Positions 1-11,792 of a stretch of DNA of 64,000 nt are shown piece after piece; position 1 is the first letter of the stretch, and every line of letters starts with the position of its first letter. The stretch spans positions 868,001-932,000 of the forward strand of contig NW_027096014.1 of NCBI RefSeq assembly GCF_040115645.1, in the 5' to 3' direction. A program made the translations under genes and the position numbers. The stretch is from Euwallacea fornicatus. Lineage: Eukaryota > Arthropoda > Insecta > Coleoptera > Curculionidae. The notes beneath the pieces were generated by a model, which was given only the letters and a program-made list of their open reading frames with translations, was not told the origin of the DNA and did not search any database.

Positions 1-176
1 ATCATGATTACATCTTGTTGAACTTCCAAGAAAAATAGTACTTTATGTGCTCAAACACACAACTTTTGTGACTTTTCAAACTTTGAAGCTCGATAACTTC
101 GGCAAATGAGTACCAAATTCCTTAAACAAAGTGCCAAATTAATCAGCTCGACGAGATCCTTAACATGACACAACAC
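1..176 (+). repeat. Reference unit (monomer 1) of the satellite
   Basis: This is the first complete unit and the coordinate frame used for unit positions elsewhere. It holds 62 G or C of 176 bases (about 35%). Landmarks: a dyad around 56-70, three 9-bp sub-repeats at 62-88, CpGs at 91, 100, 149 and 152, a second dyad at 85-100, and a short odd palindrome CTCGACGAG at 147-155. Variable sites across the array include 1-11 (ATCATGATTAC or ATCAGAATTGC), 22-28, 37-47, 58-66, 75-83, 94-99, 104-111, 115-127 and 155-165. The start is arbitrary, set by the window edge. Confidence 0.95.
62..88 (+). repeat. Internal 9-bp sub-repeat, three copies
   Basis: Three consecutive 9-mers all begin with ACTTT: ACTTTTGTG (62-70), ACTTTTCAA (71-79) and ACTTTGAAG (80-88). 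The pattern recurs in most units of the window. It places short T-tracts about 9 bp apart, close to one helical turn, and may be a relic of how the unit first grew. Unit types with CACATATTTTGTG or TTTTGAATCTTTG at this place have a degraded version. Confidence 0.7.
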
Positions 177-759
177 ATCAGAATTGGATCTTGTTGAACT
201 TCCCAGAAAAATAGTTCTTTATGTGCTCAAACACACAACTTTTGTGACTTTTCAAACTTTGAAGCGCGATAGCTTCGGCAAATGAAGACCAAATTTGTTA
301 AACAAAGTGTCAAATTAATTAGCTCGACGAGATCTTTAACATGACACAACACATCAGAATTGCATCTTGTTGAATTTCCAAGAAAAATAGTACTTTATGT
401 GCTCAAACACACAACTTTTGTGACTTTTCAAACTTTGAAGCTCGATAACTTCGGCAAATGAGTACCAAATTCCTTAAACTAAGTGTCACATTAATCAGCT
501 CGATGAGATCCTTTACATGACACAACACATCAGAATTGCATCTTGTTGAACTTCCCAGAAAAATAGTTCTTTATGTGCTCAAACACACAACTTTTGTGAC
601 TTTTCCAATTTTGAAGCTCGATAACTTCGGCAAATGAAGACCAAATTTGTTAAACAGAGTGTCAAATTAATCAGCTCGACGAGATTTTGAAGATGTCACA
701 ACACATCAGAATTGCATCTTGTTGACTTTCCAAGAAAAATAGTACTTTATGTGCTCAAA

Positions 760-774
760 CACACAACTTGTGTG
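760..774. other. Perfect 7-bp-arm palindrome variant (unit positions 56-70)
   Basis: In this unit CACACAA is followed by one C and then TTGTGTG, so both arms pair perfectly. It is one example of a variant found many times, for example where ACTTGTGTG follows CACACA near 1122, 4989, 9564 and 30159. The commoner unit type reads CACAACTTTTGTG and keeps only a 5-bp arm with a 3-base spacer. Short dyads are known to be enriched in centromeric satellites that lack a CENP-B box; whether this one extrudes or binds anything is unknown. Confidence 0.75.
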
Positions 775-964
775 ACTTTTCAAAATTTGAAGCTCGATAA
801 CTTCGGCAAATGAGGACCAAATTTGTTAAACAGAGTGTCAAATTAATCAGCTCGATGAGATCTTTAACATGACACGACACATCATGATTACATCTTGTTG
901 AACTTCCAAGAAAAATAGTACTTTATGTGTTCAAACACACAACTTTTGTGACTTTTGAATCTTT

Positions 965-980
965 GAAGCTCGATAGCTTC
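965..980. other. Perfect 6-bp-arm dyad variant (unit positions 85-100)
   Basis: GAAGCT, loop CGAT, then AGCTTC form a perfect inverted repeat. It occurs in every unit that reads GATAGCTTC. Units reading GATAACTTC, such as monomer 1, have one mismatch at unit position 96, and units reading GATAATTTC have two. The loop contains the CpG at unit position 91, the only one of the four CpGs for which I saw no decayed copy. Confidence 0.75.
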
Positions 981-3872
981 GGCAAATGAAGACCAAATTT
1001 GTTATACAAAGTGTCAAATTAATCAGCTCGACGAGATTTTGAATATGTCACAACACATCATGATTGCATCTTGTTGAATTTCCAAGAAAAATAGTACTTT
1101 ACGTGCTCAAACACACAACTTGTGTGACTTTTCAAACTTTGAAGCTCGATAGCTTCGGCAAATGAAGACCAAATTTGTTAAACAAAGTGTCAAATTAATC
1201 AGCTCGACGAGATTTTGAATATGTCACAACACATCATGATTACATCTTGTTGAACTTCCAAGAAAAATAGTACTTTATGTGCTCAAACAAACAACTTTTG
1301 TGACTTTTCAAACTTTGAAGCTCGATAGCTTCGGCAAATGAGGACCAAATTCCTTAAACAAAGTGTCAAATTAATCAGCTCGACGAGATCTTTAAAATGA
1401 CACAACAATTCATGATTGCATCTTGTTGACTTTCCAAGAAAAATAGTACTTTATGTGCTCAAGCACACAACTTGTGTGACTTTTCAAAATTTGAAATTCG
1501 ATAACCTCGGCAAATGAGGACCAAATTTGTTAAACAGAGTGTCAAATTAATCAGCTCGATGAGATCTTTAACATGACACGACACATCATGATTACATCTT
1601 GTTGAACTTCCAAGAAAAATAGTACTTTATGTGCTCAAACACACATATTTTGTGACTTTTCAAACTTTGAAGCTCGATAACTTTGGCAAATGTGGACCAA
1701 ATTTGTTAACCAAAGTGTCAAATTAATCAGCTCGACGAGATCTTTAAAATGACACAACAATTCATGATTGCATCTTGTTGACTTTCCAAGAAAAATAGTA
1801 CTTTATGTGCTCAAGCACACAACTTGTGTGACTTTTCAAAATTTGAAGCTCGATAACTTCGGCAAATGAGGACCAAATTCCTTAAACTAAGTGTCAAATT
1901 AATCAGCTCGACGAGATCCTTTACATGACACAACACATCAGAATTGCATCTTGTTGAACTTCCCAGAAAAATAGTTCTTTATGTGCTCAAACACACAACT
2001 TTTGTGACTTTTCCAATTTTGAAGCTCGATAGCTTCGGCAAAAGAAGACCAAATTTGTTAAACAAAGTGTCAAATTAATCAGCTCGACGAGATCTTTAAA
2101 ATGACACAACAATTCATGATTGCATCTTGTTGACTTTCCAAGAAAAATAGTACTTTATGTGCTCAAGCACACAACTTGTGTGACTTTTCAAAATTTGAAA
2201 TTCGATAACTTCGGCAAATGAGGACCAAATTTGTTAAACAGAGTGTCAAATTAATCAGCTCGATGAGATCTTTAACATGACACGACACATCATGATTACA
2301 TCTTGTTGAACTTCCAAGAAAAATAGTACTTTATGTGCTCAAACACACATATTTTGTGACTTTTCAAACTTTGAAGCTCGATAACTTTGGCAAATGTGGA
2401 CCAAATTTGTTAACCAAAGTGTCAAATTAATCAGCTCGACGAGATCTTTAAAATGACACAACACATCAGAATTGCATCTTGTTGAATTTCCAAGAAAAAT
2501 AGTACTTTATGTGCTCAAACACACAACTTTTGTGACTTTTCAAACTTTGAAGCTCGATAACTTCGGCAAATGAGTACCAAATTCCTTAAACTAAGTGTCA
2601 AATTAATCAGCTCGACGAGATCTTTAACATGACACAACACATCAGAATTGCATCTTGTTGAATTTCCAAGAAAAATAGTACTTTATGTGCTCAAACACAC
2701 AACTTTTGTGACTTTTCAAACTTTGAAGCTCGATAACTTCGGCAAATGAGTACCAAATTACTTAAACTAAGTGTCAAATTAATCAGCTCGACGAGATCCT
2801 TAACATGACACAACACATCAGAATTGCATCTTGTTGAACTTCCCAGAAAAATAGTTCTTTATGTGCTCAAACACACAACTTTTGTGACTTTTCAAACTTT
2901 GAAGCTCGATAACTTCGGCAAATGAGTACCAAATTCCTTAAACAAAATGCCAAATTAATCAGCTCGACGAGATCCTTAACATGACACAACACATCAGAAT
3001 TGCATCTTGTTGAACTTCCAAGAAAAATAGTACTTTATGTGCTCAAACACACAACCTTTGTGACTTTTCAAACTTTGAAGCTCGATAACTTCGGCAAATG
3101 TGGACCAAATTTGTTAAACAAAGTGTCAAATTAATCAGCTCGACGAGGTTATGAAGATGTCACAACAGATCATGAGTACATCTTGTTGAACTTCCCAGAA
3201 AAATAGTTCTTTATGTGCTCAAACACACAACTTTTGTGACTTTTCAAACTTTGAAGCTCGATAACTTCGGCAAATGAGTACCAAATTCCTTAAACAAAAT
3301 GCCAAATTAATCAGCTCGACGAGATCCTTAACATGACACAACACATCAGAATTGCATCTTGTTGAACTTCCAAGAAAAATAGTACTTTATGTGCTCAAAC
3401 ACACAACCTTTGTGACTTTTCAAACTTTGAAGCTCGATAACTTCGGCAAATGTGGACCAAATTTGTTAAACAAAGTGTCAAATTAATCAGCTCGACGAGG
3501 TTATGAAGATGTCACAACAGATCATGAGTACATCTTGTTGAACTTCCAAGAAAAATAGTACTTTATGTGCTCAAACACACAACTTTTGTGACTTTTCAAA
3601 TTTTGAAGCTCGATAACTTCGGCAAATGAGTACCAAATTCCTTAAACAAAGTGCCAAATTAATCAGCTCGACGAGATCCTTAACATGACACAACACATCA
3701 GAATTGCATCTTGTTGAACTTCCCAGAAAAATAGTTCTTTATGTGCTCAAACACACAACTTTTGTGACTTTTCAAACTTTGAAGCTCGATAACTTCGGCA
3801 AATGTGGACCAAATTTGTTAAACAAAGTGTCAAATTAATCAGCTCGACGAGGTTATTAAGATGTCACAACAC

Positions 3873-6800
3873 ATCATGATTACATCTTGTTGAACTTCCA
3901 AGAAAAATAGTACTTTATGTGCTCAAACACACAACTTTTGTGACTTTTCAAACTTTGAAGCTCGATAACTTCGGCAAATGAGTACCAAATTCCTTAAACA
4001 AAGTGCCAAATTAATCAGCTCGACGAGATCCTTAACATGACACAACACATCAGAATTGGATCTTGTTGAACTTCCCAGAAAAATAGTTCTTTATGTGCTC
4101 AAACACACAACTTTTGTGACTTTTCAAACTTTGAAGCGCGATAGCTTCGGCAAATGAAGACCAAATTTGTTAAACAAAGTGTCAAATTAATTAGCTCGAC
4201 GAGATCTTTAACATGACACAACACATCAGAATTGCATCTTGTTGAATTTCCAAGAAAAATAGTACTTTATGTGCTCAAACACACAACTTTTGTGACTTTT
4301 CAAACTTTGAAGCTCGATAACTTCGGCAAATGAGTACCAAATTCCTTAAACTAAGTGTCACATTAATCAGCTCGATGAGATCCTTTACATGACACAACAC
4401 ATCAGAATTGCATCTTGTTGAACTTCCCAGAAAAATAGTTCTTTATGTGCTCAAACACACAACTTTTGTGACTTTTCCAATTTTGAAGCTCGATAACTTC
4501 GGCAAATGAAGACCAAATTTGTTAAACAGAGTGTCAAATTAATCAGCTCGACGAGATTTTGAAGATGTCACAACACATCAGAATTGCATCTTGTTGACTT
4601 TCCAAGAAAAATAGTACTTTATGTGCTCAAACACACAACTTGTGTGACTTTTCAAAATTTGAAGCTCGATAACTTCGGCAAATGAGGACCAAATTTGTTA
4701 AACAGAGTGTCAAATTAATCAGCTCGATGAGATCTTTAACATGACACGACACATCATGATTACATCTTGTTGAACTTCCAAGAAAAATAGTACTTTATGT
4801 GTTCAAACACACAACTTTTGTGACTTTTGAATCTTTGAAGCTCGATAGCTTCGGCAAATGAAGACCAAATTTGTTATACAAAGTGTCAAATTAATCAGCT
4901 CGACGAGATTTTGAATATGTCACAACACATCATGATTGCATCTTGTTGAATTTCCAAGAAAAATAGTACTTTACGTGCTCAAACACACAACTTGTGTGAC
5001 TTTTCAAACTTTGAAGCTCGATAGCTTCGGCAAATGAAGACCAAATTTGTTAAACAAAGTGTCAAATTAATCAGCTCGACGAGATTTTGAATATGTCACA
5101 ACACATCATGATTACATCTTGTTGAACTTCCAAGAAAAATAGTACTTTATGTGCTCAAACAAACAACTTTTGTGACTTTTCAAACTTTGAAGCTCGATAG
5201 CTTCGGCAAATGAGGACCAAATTCCTTAAACAAAGTGTCAAATTAATCAGCTCGACGAGATCTTTAAAATGACACAACAATTCATGATTGCATCTTGTTG
5301 ACTTTCCAAGAAAAATAGTACTTTATGTGCTCAAGCACACAACTTGTGTGACTTTTCAAAATTTGAAATTCGATAACCTCGGCAAATGAGGACCAAATTT
5401 GTTAAACAGAGTGTCAAATTAATCAGCTCGATGAGATCTTTAACATGACACGACACATCATGATTACATCTTGTTGAACTTCCAAGAAAAATAGTACTTT
5501 ATGTGCTCAAACACACATATTTTGTGACTTTTCAAACTTTGAAGCTCGATAACTTTGGCAAATGAGGACCAAATTTGTTAACCAAAGTGTCAAATTAATC
5601 AGCTCGACGAGATCTTTAAAATGACACAACAATTCATGATTGCATCTTGTTGACTTTCCAAGAAAAATAGTACTTTATGTGCTCAAGCACACAACTTGTG
5701 TGACTTTTCAAAATTTGAAGCTCGATAACTTCGGCAAATGAGGACCAAATTCCTTAAACTAAGTGTCAAATTAATCAGCTCGACGAGATCCTTTACATGA
5801 CACAACACATCAGAATTGCATCTTGTTGAACTTCCCAGAAAAATAGTTCTTTATGTGCTCAAACACACAACTTTTGTGACTTTTCCAATTTTGAAGCTCG
5901 ATAGCTTCGGCAAAAGAAGACCAAATTTGTTAAACAAAGTGTCAAATTAATCAGCTCGACGAGATCTTTAAAATGACACAACAATTCATGATTGCATCTT
6001 GTTGACTTTCCAAGAAAAATAGTACTTTATGTGCTCAAGCACACAACTTGTGTGACTTTTCAAAATTTGAAATTCGATAACTTCGGCAAATGAGGACCAA
6101 ATTTGTTAAACAGAGTGTCAAATTAATCAGCTCGATGAGATCTTTAACATGACACGACACATCATGATTACATCTTGTTGAACTTCCAAGAAAAATAGTA
6201 CTTTATGTGCTCAAACACACATATTTTGTGACTTTTCAAACTTTGAAGCTCGATAACTTTGGCAAATGTGGACCAAATTTGTTAACCAAAGTGTCAAATT
6301 AATCAGCTCGACGAGATCTTTAAAATGACACAACACATCAGAATTGCATCTTGTTGAATTTCCAAGAAAAATAGTACTTTATGTGCTCAAACACACAACT
6401 TTTGTGACTTTTCAAACTTTGAAGCTCGATAACTTCGGCAAATGAGTACCAAATTCCTTAAACTAAGTGTCAAATTAATCAGCTCGACGAGATCTTTAAC
6501 ATGACACAACACATCAGAATTGCATCTTGTTGAATTTCCAAGAAAAATAGTACTTTATGTGCTCAAACACACAACTTTTGTGACTTTTCAAACTTTGAAG
6601 CTCGATAACTTCGGCAAATGAGTACCAAATTCCTTAAACTAAGTGTCAAATTAATCAGCTCGACGAGATCCTTAACATGACACAACACATCAGAATTGCA
6701 TCTTGTTGAACTTCCCAGAAAAATAGTTCTTTATGTGCTCAAACACACAACTTTTGTGACTTTTCAAACTTTGAAGCTCGATAACTTCGGCAAATGAGTA

Positions 6801-7667
6801 CCAAATTCCTTAAACAAAATGCCAAATTAATCAGCTCGACGAGATCCTTAACATGACACAACACATCAGAATTGCATCTTGTTGAACTTCCAAGAAAAAT
6901 AGTACTTTATGTGCTCAAACACACAACCTTTGTGACTTTTCAAACTTTGAAGCTCGATAACTTCGGCAAATGTGGACCAAATTTGTTAAACAAAGTGTCA
7001 AATTAATCAGCTCGACGAGGTTATGAAGATGTCACAACAGATCATGAGTACATCTTGTTGAACTTCCCAGAAAAATAGTTCTTTATGTGCTCAAACACAC
7101 AACTTTTGTGACTTTTCAAACTTTGAAGCTCGATAACTTCGGCAAATGAGTACCAAATTCCTTAAACAAAATGCCAAATTAATCAGCTCGACGAGATCCT
7201 TAACATGACACAACACATCAGAATTGCATCTTGTTGAACTTCCAAGAAAAATAGTACTTTATGTGCTCAAACACACAACCTTTGTGACTTTTCAAACTTT
7301 GAAGCTCGATAACTTCGGCAAATGTGGACCAAATTTGTTAAACAAAGTGTCAAATTAATCAGCTCGACGAGGTTATGAAGATGTCACAACAGATCATGAG
7401 TACATCTTGTTGAACTTCCAAGAAAAATAGTACTTTATGTGCTCAAACACACAACTTTTGTGACTTTTCAAATTTTGAAGCTCGATAACTTCGGCAAATG
7501 AGTACCAAATTCCTTAAACAAAGTGCCAAATTAATCAGCTCGACGAGATCCTTAACATGACACAACACATCAGAATTGCATCTTGTTGAACTTCCCAGAA
7601 AAATAGTTCTTTATGTGCTCAAACACACAACTTTTGTGACTTTTCAAACTTTGAAGCTCGATAACTT
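3873..7667 (+). repeat. 22-unit segmental block, copy A2
   Basis: Matches 1-3795 at a lag of exactly 22 units (3872 bp). In about 3.8 kb I found only two differences by reading: T at 1693 against A at 5565, and A at 2760 against C at 6632. The match ends at 7668, where the unit switches from the CTTCGGC to the CTTTGGC type. The likeness implies a recent single-event duplication, or an assembly duplication. No gene. Confidence 0.88.
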
Positions 7668-10600
7668 TGGCAAATGTGGACCAAATTTGTTAACCAAAGT
7701 GTCAAATTAATCAGCTCGACGAGATCTTTAAAATGACACAACAATTCATGATTGCATCTTGTTGAATTTCCAAGAAAAATAGTACTTTACGTGCTCAAAC
7801 ACACAACTTGTGTGACTTTTCAAATTTTGAAGCTCGATAACTTCGGCAAATGAGTACCAAATTCCTTAAACAAAGTGCCAAATTAATCAGCTCGACGAGA
7901 TCCTTAACATGACACAACACATCAGAATTGCATCTTGTTGAACTTCCCAGAAAAATAGTTCTTTATGTGCTCAAACACACAACTTTTGTGACTTTTCAAA
8001 CTTTGAAGCTCGATAACTTCGGCAAATGTGGACCAAATTTGTTAAACAAAGTGTCAAATTAATCAGCTCGACGAGGTTATGAAGATGTCACAACAGATCA
8101 TGAGTACATCTTGTTGAACTTCCAAGAAAAATAGTACTTTATGTGCTCAAACACACAACTTTTGTGACTTTTCAAATTTTGAAGCTCGATAACTTCGGCA
8201 AATGAGTACCAAATTCCTTAAACAAAGTGCCAAATTAATCAGCTCGACGAGATCCTTAACATGACACAACACATCAGAATTGCATCTTGTTGAACTTCCC
8301 AGAAAAATAGTTCTTTATGTGCTCAAACACACAACTTTTGTGACTTTTCAAACTTTGAAGCTCGATAACTTTGGCAAATGTGGACCAAATTTGTTAACCA
8401 AAGTGTCAAATTAATCAGCTCGACGAGATCTTTAAAATGACACAACAATTCATGATTGCATCTTGTTGACTTTCCAAGAAAAATAGTACTTTATGTGCTC
8501 AAGCACACAACTTGTGTGACTTTTCAAAATTTGAAATTCGATAACTTCGGCAAATGAGGACCAAATTTGTTAAACAGAGTGTCAAATTAATCAGCTCGAT
8601 GAGATCTTTAACATGACACGACACATCATGATTACATCTTGTTGAACTTCCAAGAAAAATAGTACTTTATGTGCTCAAACACACATATTTTGTGACTTTT
8701 CAAACTTTGAAGCTCGATAACTTTGGCAAATGTGGACCAAATTTGTTAACCAAAGTGTCAAATTAATCAGCTCGACGAGATCTTTAAAATGACACAACAA
8801 TTCATGATTGCATCTTGTTGACTTTCCAAGAAAAATAGTACTTTATGTGCTCAAGCACACAACTTGTGTGACTTTTCAAAATTTGAAGCTCGATAACTTC
8901 GGCAAATGAGGACCAAATTCCTTAAACTAAGTGTCAAATTAATCAGCTCGACGAGATCCTTTACATGACACAACACATCAGAATTGCATCTTGTTGAACT
9001 TCCCAGAAAAATAGTTCTTTATGTGCTCAAACACACAACTTTTGTGACTTTTCCAATTTTGAAGCTCGATAGCTTCGGCAAAAGAAGACCAAATTTGTTA
9101 AACAAAGTGTCAAATTAATCAGCTCTACGAGATCTTTAACATGACACAACACATCAGAATTGCATCTTGTTGAATTTCCAAGAAAAATAGTACTTTATGT
9201 GCTCAAACACACAACTTTTGTGACTTTTCAAACTTTGAAGCTCGATAACTTCGGCAAATGTGGACCAAATTTGTTAAACAAAGTGTCAAATTAATCAGCG
9301 CGACGAGGTTATGAAGATGTCACAACACATCATGATTACATCTTGTTGAACTTCCAAGAAAAATAGTACTTTATGTGCTCAAACACACATATTTTGTGAC
9401 TTTTCAAAATTTGAAGCTCGATAACTTTGGCAAATGTGGACCAAATTTGTTAACCAAAGTGTCAAATTAATCAGCTCGACGAGATCTTTAAAATGACACA
9501 ACAATTCATGATTGCATCTTGTTGACTTTCCAAGAAAAATAGTACTTTACGTGCTCAAACACACAACTTGTGTGACTTTTCAAACTTTGAAGCTCGATAG
9601 CTTCGGCAAATGAAGACCAAATTTGTTAAACAAAGTTTCAAATTAATCAGCTCGACGAGATTTTGAATATGTCACAACACATCATGATTACATCTTGTTG
9701 AACTTCCCAGAAAAATAGTTCTTTATGTGCTCAAACACACAACTTTTGTGACTTTTCCAATTTTGAAGCTCGATAACTTCGGCAAATGAAGACCAAATTT
9801 GTTAAACAGAGTGTCAAATTAATCAGCTCGACGAGATTTTGAAGATGTCACAACACATCAGAATTGCATCTTGTTGACTTTCCAAGAAAAATAGTACTTT
9901 ATGTGCTCAAACACACAACTTGTGTGACTTTTCAAAATTTGAAGCTCGATAACTTCGGCAAATGAGGACCAAATTTGTTAAACAGAGTGTCAAATTAATC
10001 AGCTCGATGAGATCTTTAACATGACACGACACATCATGATTGCATCTTGTTGAATTTCCAAGAAAAATAGTACTTTACGTGCTCAAACACACAACTTGTG
10101 TGACTTTTCAAACTTTGAAGCTCGATAGCTTCGGCAAATGAAGACCAAATTTGTTAAACAAAGTGTCAAATTAATCAGCTCGACGAGATTTTGAATATGT
10201 CACAACACATCATGATTACATCTTGTTGAACTTCCAAGAAAAATAGTACTTTATGTGCTCAAACAAACAACTTTTGTGACTTTTCAAACTTTGAAGCTCG
10301 ATAGCTTCGGCAAATGAGGACCAAATTCCTTAAACAAAGTGTCAAATTAATCAGCTCGACGAGATTTTGAATATGTCACAACACATCATGATTACATCTT
10401 GTTGAACTTCCAAGAAAAATAGTACTTTATGTGTTCAAACACACAACTTTTGTGACTTTTGAATCTTTGAAGCTCGATAGCTTCGGCAAATGAAGACCAA
10501 ATTTGTTATACAAAGTGTCAAATTAATCAGCTCGACGAGATTTTGAATATGTCACAACACATCATGATTGCATCTTGTTGAATTTCCAAGAAAAATAGTA

Positions 10601-11792
10601 CTTTACGTGCTCAAACACACAACTTTTGTGACTTTTCAAACTTTGAAGCTCGATAGCTTCGGCAAATGAAGACCAAATTTGTTAAACAAAGTGTCAAATT
10701 AATCAGCTCGACGAGATATTGAATATGTCACAACACATCATGATTACATCTTGTTGAACTTCCAAGAAAAATAGTACTTTATGTGCTCAAACAAACAACT
10801 TTTGTGACTTTTCAAACTTTGAAGCTCGATAGCTTCGGCAAATGAGGACCACATTCCTTAAACAAAGTGTCAAGTTAATCAGCTCGACGAGATATTTAAC
10901 ATGACACAACACATCAGAATTGCATCTTGTTGAACTTCCAAGAAAAATAGTACTTTATGTGCTCAAACACACAACTTTTGTGACTTTTCAAATTTTGAAG
11001 CTCGATAACTTCGGCAAATGAGTACCAAATTCCTTAAACTAAGTGTCAAATTAATCAGCTCGACGAGATCCTTTACATGACACAACACATCAGAATTGCA
11101 TCTTGTTGAACTTCCCAGAAAAATAGTTCTTTATGTGCTCAAACACACAACTTTTGTGACTTTTCCAATTTTGAAGCTCGATAGCTTCGGCAAAAGAAGA
11201 CCAAATTTGTTAAACAAAGTGTCAAATTAATCAGCTCGACGAGATCTTTAACATGACACAACACATCAGAATTGCATCTTGTTGAATTTCCAAGAAAAAT
11301 AGTACTTTATGTGCTCAAACACACAACTTTTGTGACTTTTCAAACTTTGAAGCTCGATAACTTCGGCAAATGTGGACCAAATTTGTTAAACAAAGTGTCA
11401 AATTAATCAGCGCGACGAGGTTATGAAGATGTCACAACACATCATGATTACATCTTGTTGAACTTCCAAGAAAAATAGTACTTTATGTGCTCAAACACAC
11501 ATATTTTGTGACTTTTCAAACTTTGAAGCTCGATAACTTTGGCAAATGTGGACGAAATTTGTTAACCAAAGTGTCAAAGTAATCAGCTCGACGAGATCTT
11601 TAAAATGACACAACAATTCATGATTGCATCTTGTTGAACTTCCAAGAAAAATAGTACTTTATGTGCTCAAACACACAACTTTTGTGACTTTTCAAACTTT
11701 GAAGCTCGATAACTTCGGCAAATGTGGACCAAATTTGTTAAACAAAGTGTCAAATTAATCAGCTCGACGAGGTTATGAAGATGTCACAACAC
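7668..11792 (+). repeat. Mosaic stretch of satellite between the A2 and H1 blocks
   Basis: Units here are patched from several neighbours. 7281-7762 matches 7985-8466 at a 4-unit lag (704 bp). Roughly 8350-9120 matches 1310-2080 at a 40-unit lag (7040 bp), with the TTGAAATTCG marker ending at 8540. 8913-9408 matches 11025-11520 at 12 units, apart from CTCTACG at 9125 for CTCGACG. 10919-11792 matches 14615-15488 at 21 units. The variant ACCACATTCC near 10849 recurs 16 units later. No gene or foreign DNA. Confidence 0.8.

Larger units (their letters stand above)
1..3872 (+). repeat. 22-unit segmental block, copy A1
   Basis: Twenty-two units that recur almost unchanged at +3872. Rare markers fix the lag: GAATTGGATC at 181 and 4053, GAAGCGCGAT at 261 and 4133. 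Inside it are smaller duplications. A 2-unit duplication of 352 bp shows the AACAAAATGCC variant at 2941 and 3293, and the variant CAGATCATGAG near 3157 and 3509. A 4-unit relation (704 bp) shows TTGAAATTCG ending at 1500 and 2204. The last unit carries GGTTATTAAG at 3851, which I saw only there. No gene or unique DNA. Confidence 0.9.

Noticed and set aside
147..155. CTCGACGAG palindrome as a protein site
   Set aside because: The 4-bp arms are short and often broken by CpG-decay variants (CTCGATGAG, CTCAACGAG, CTTGACGAG), so there is no sign of constraint.
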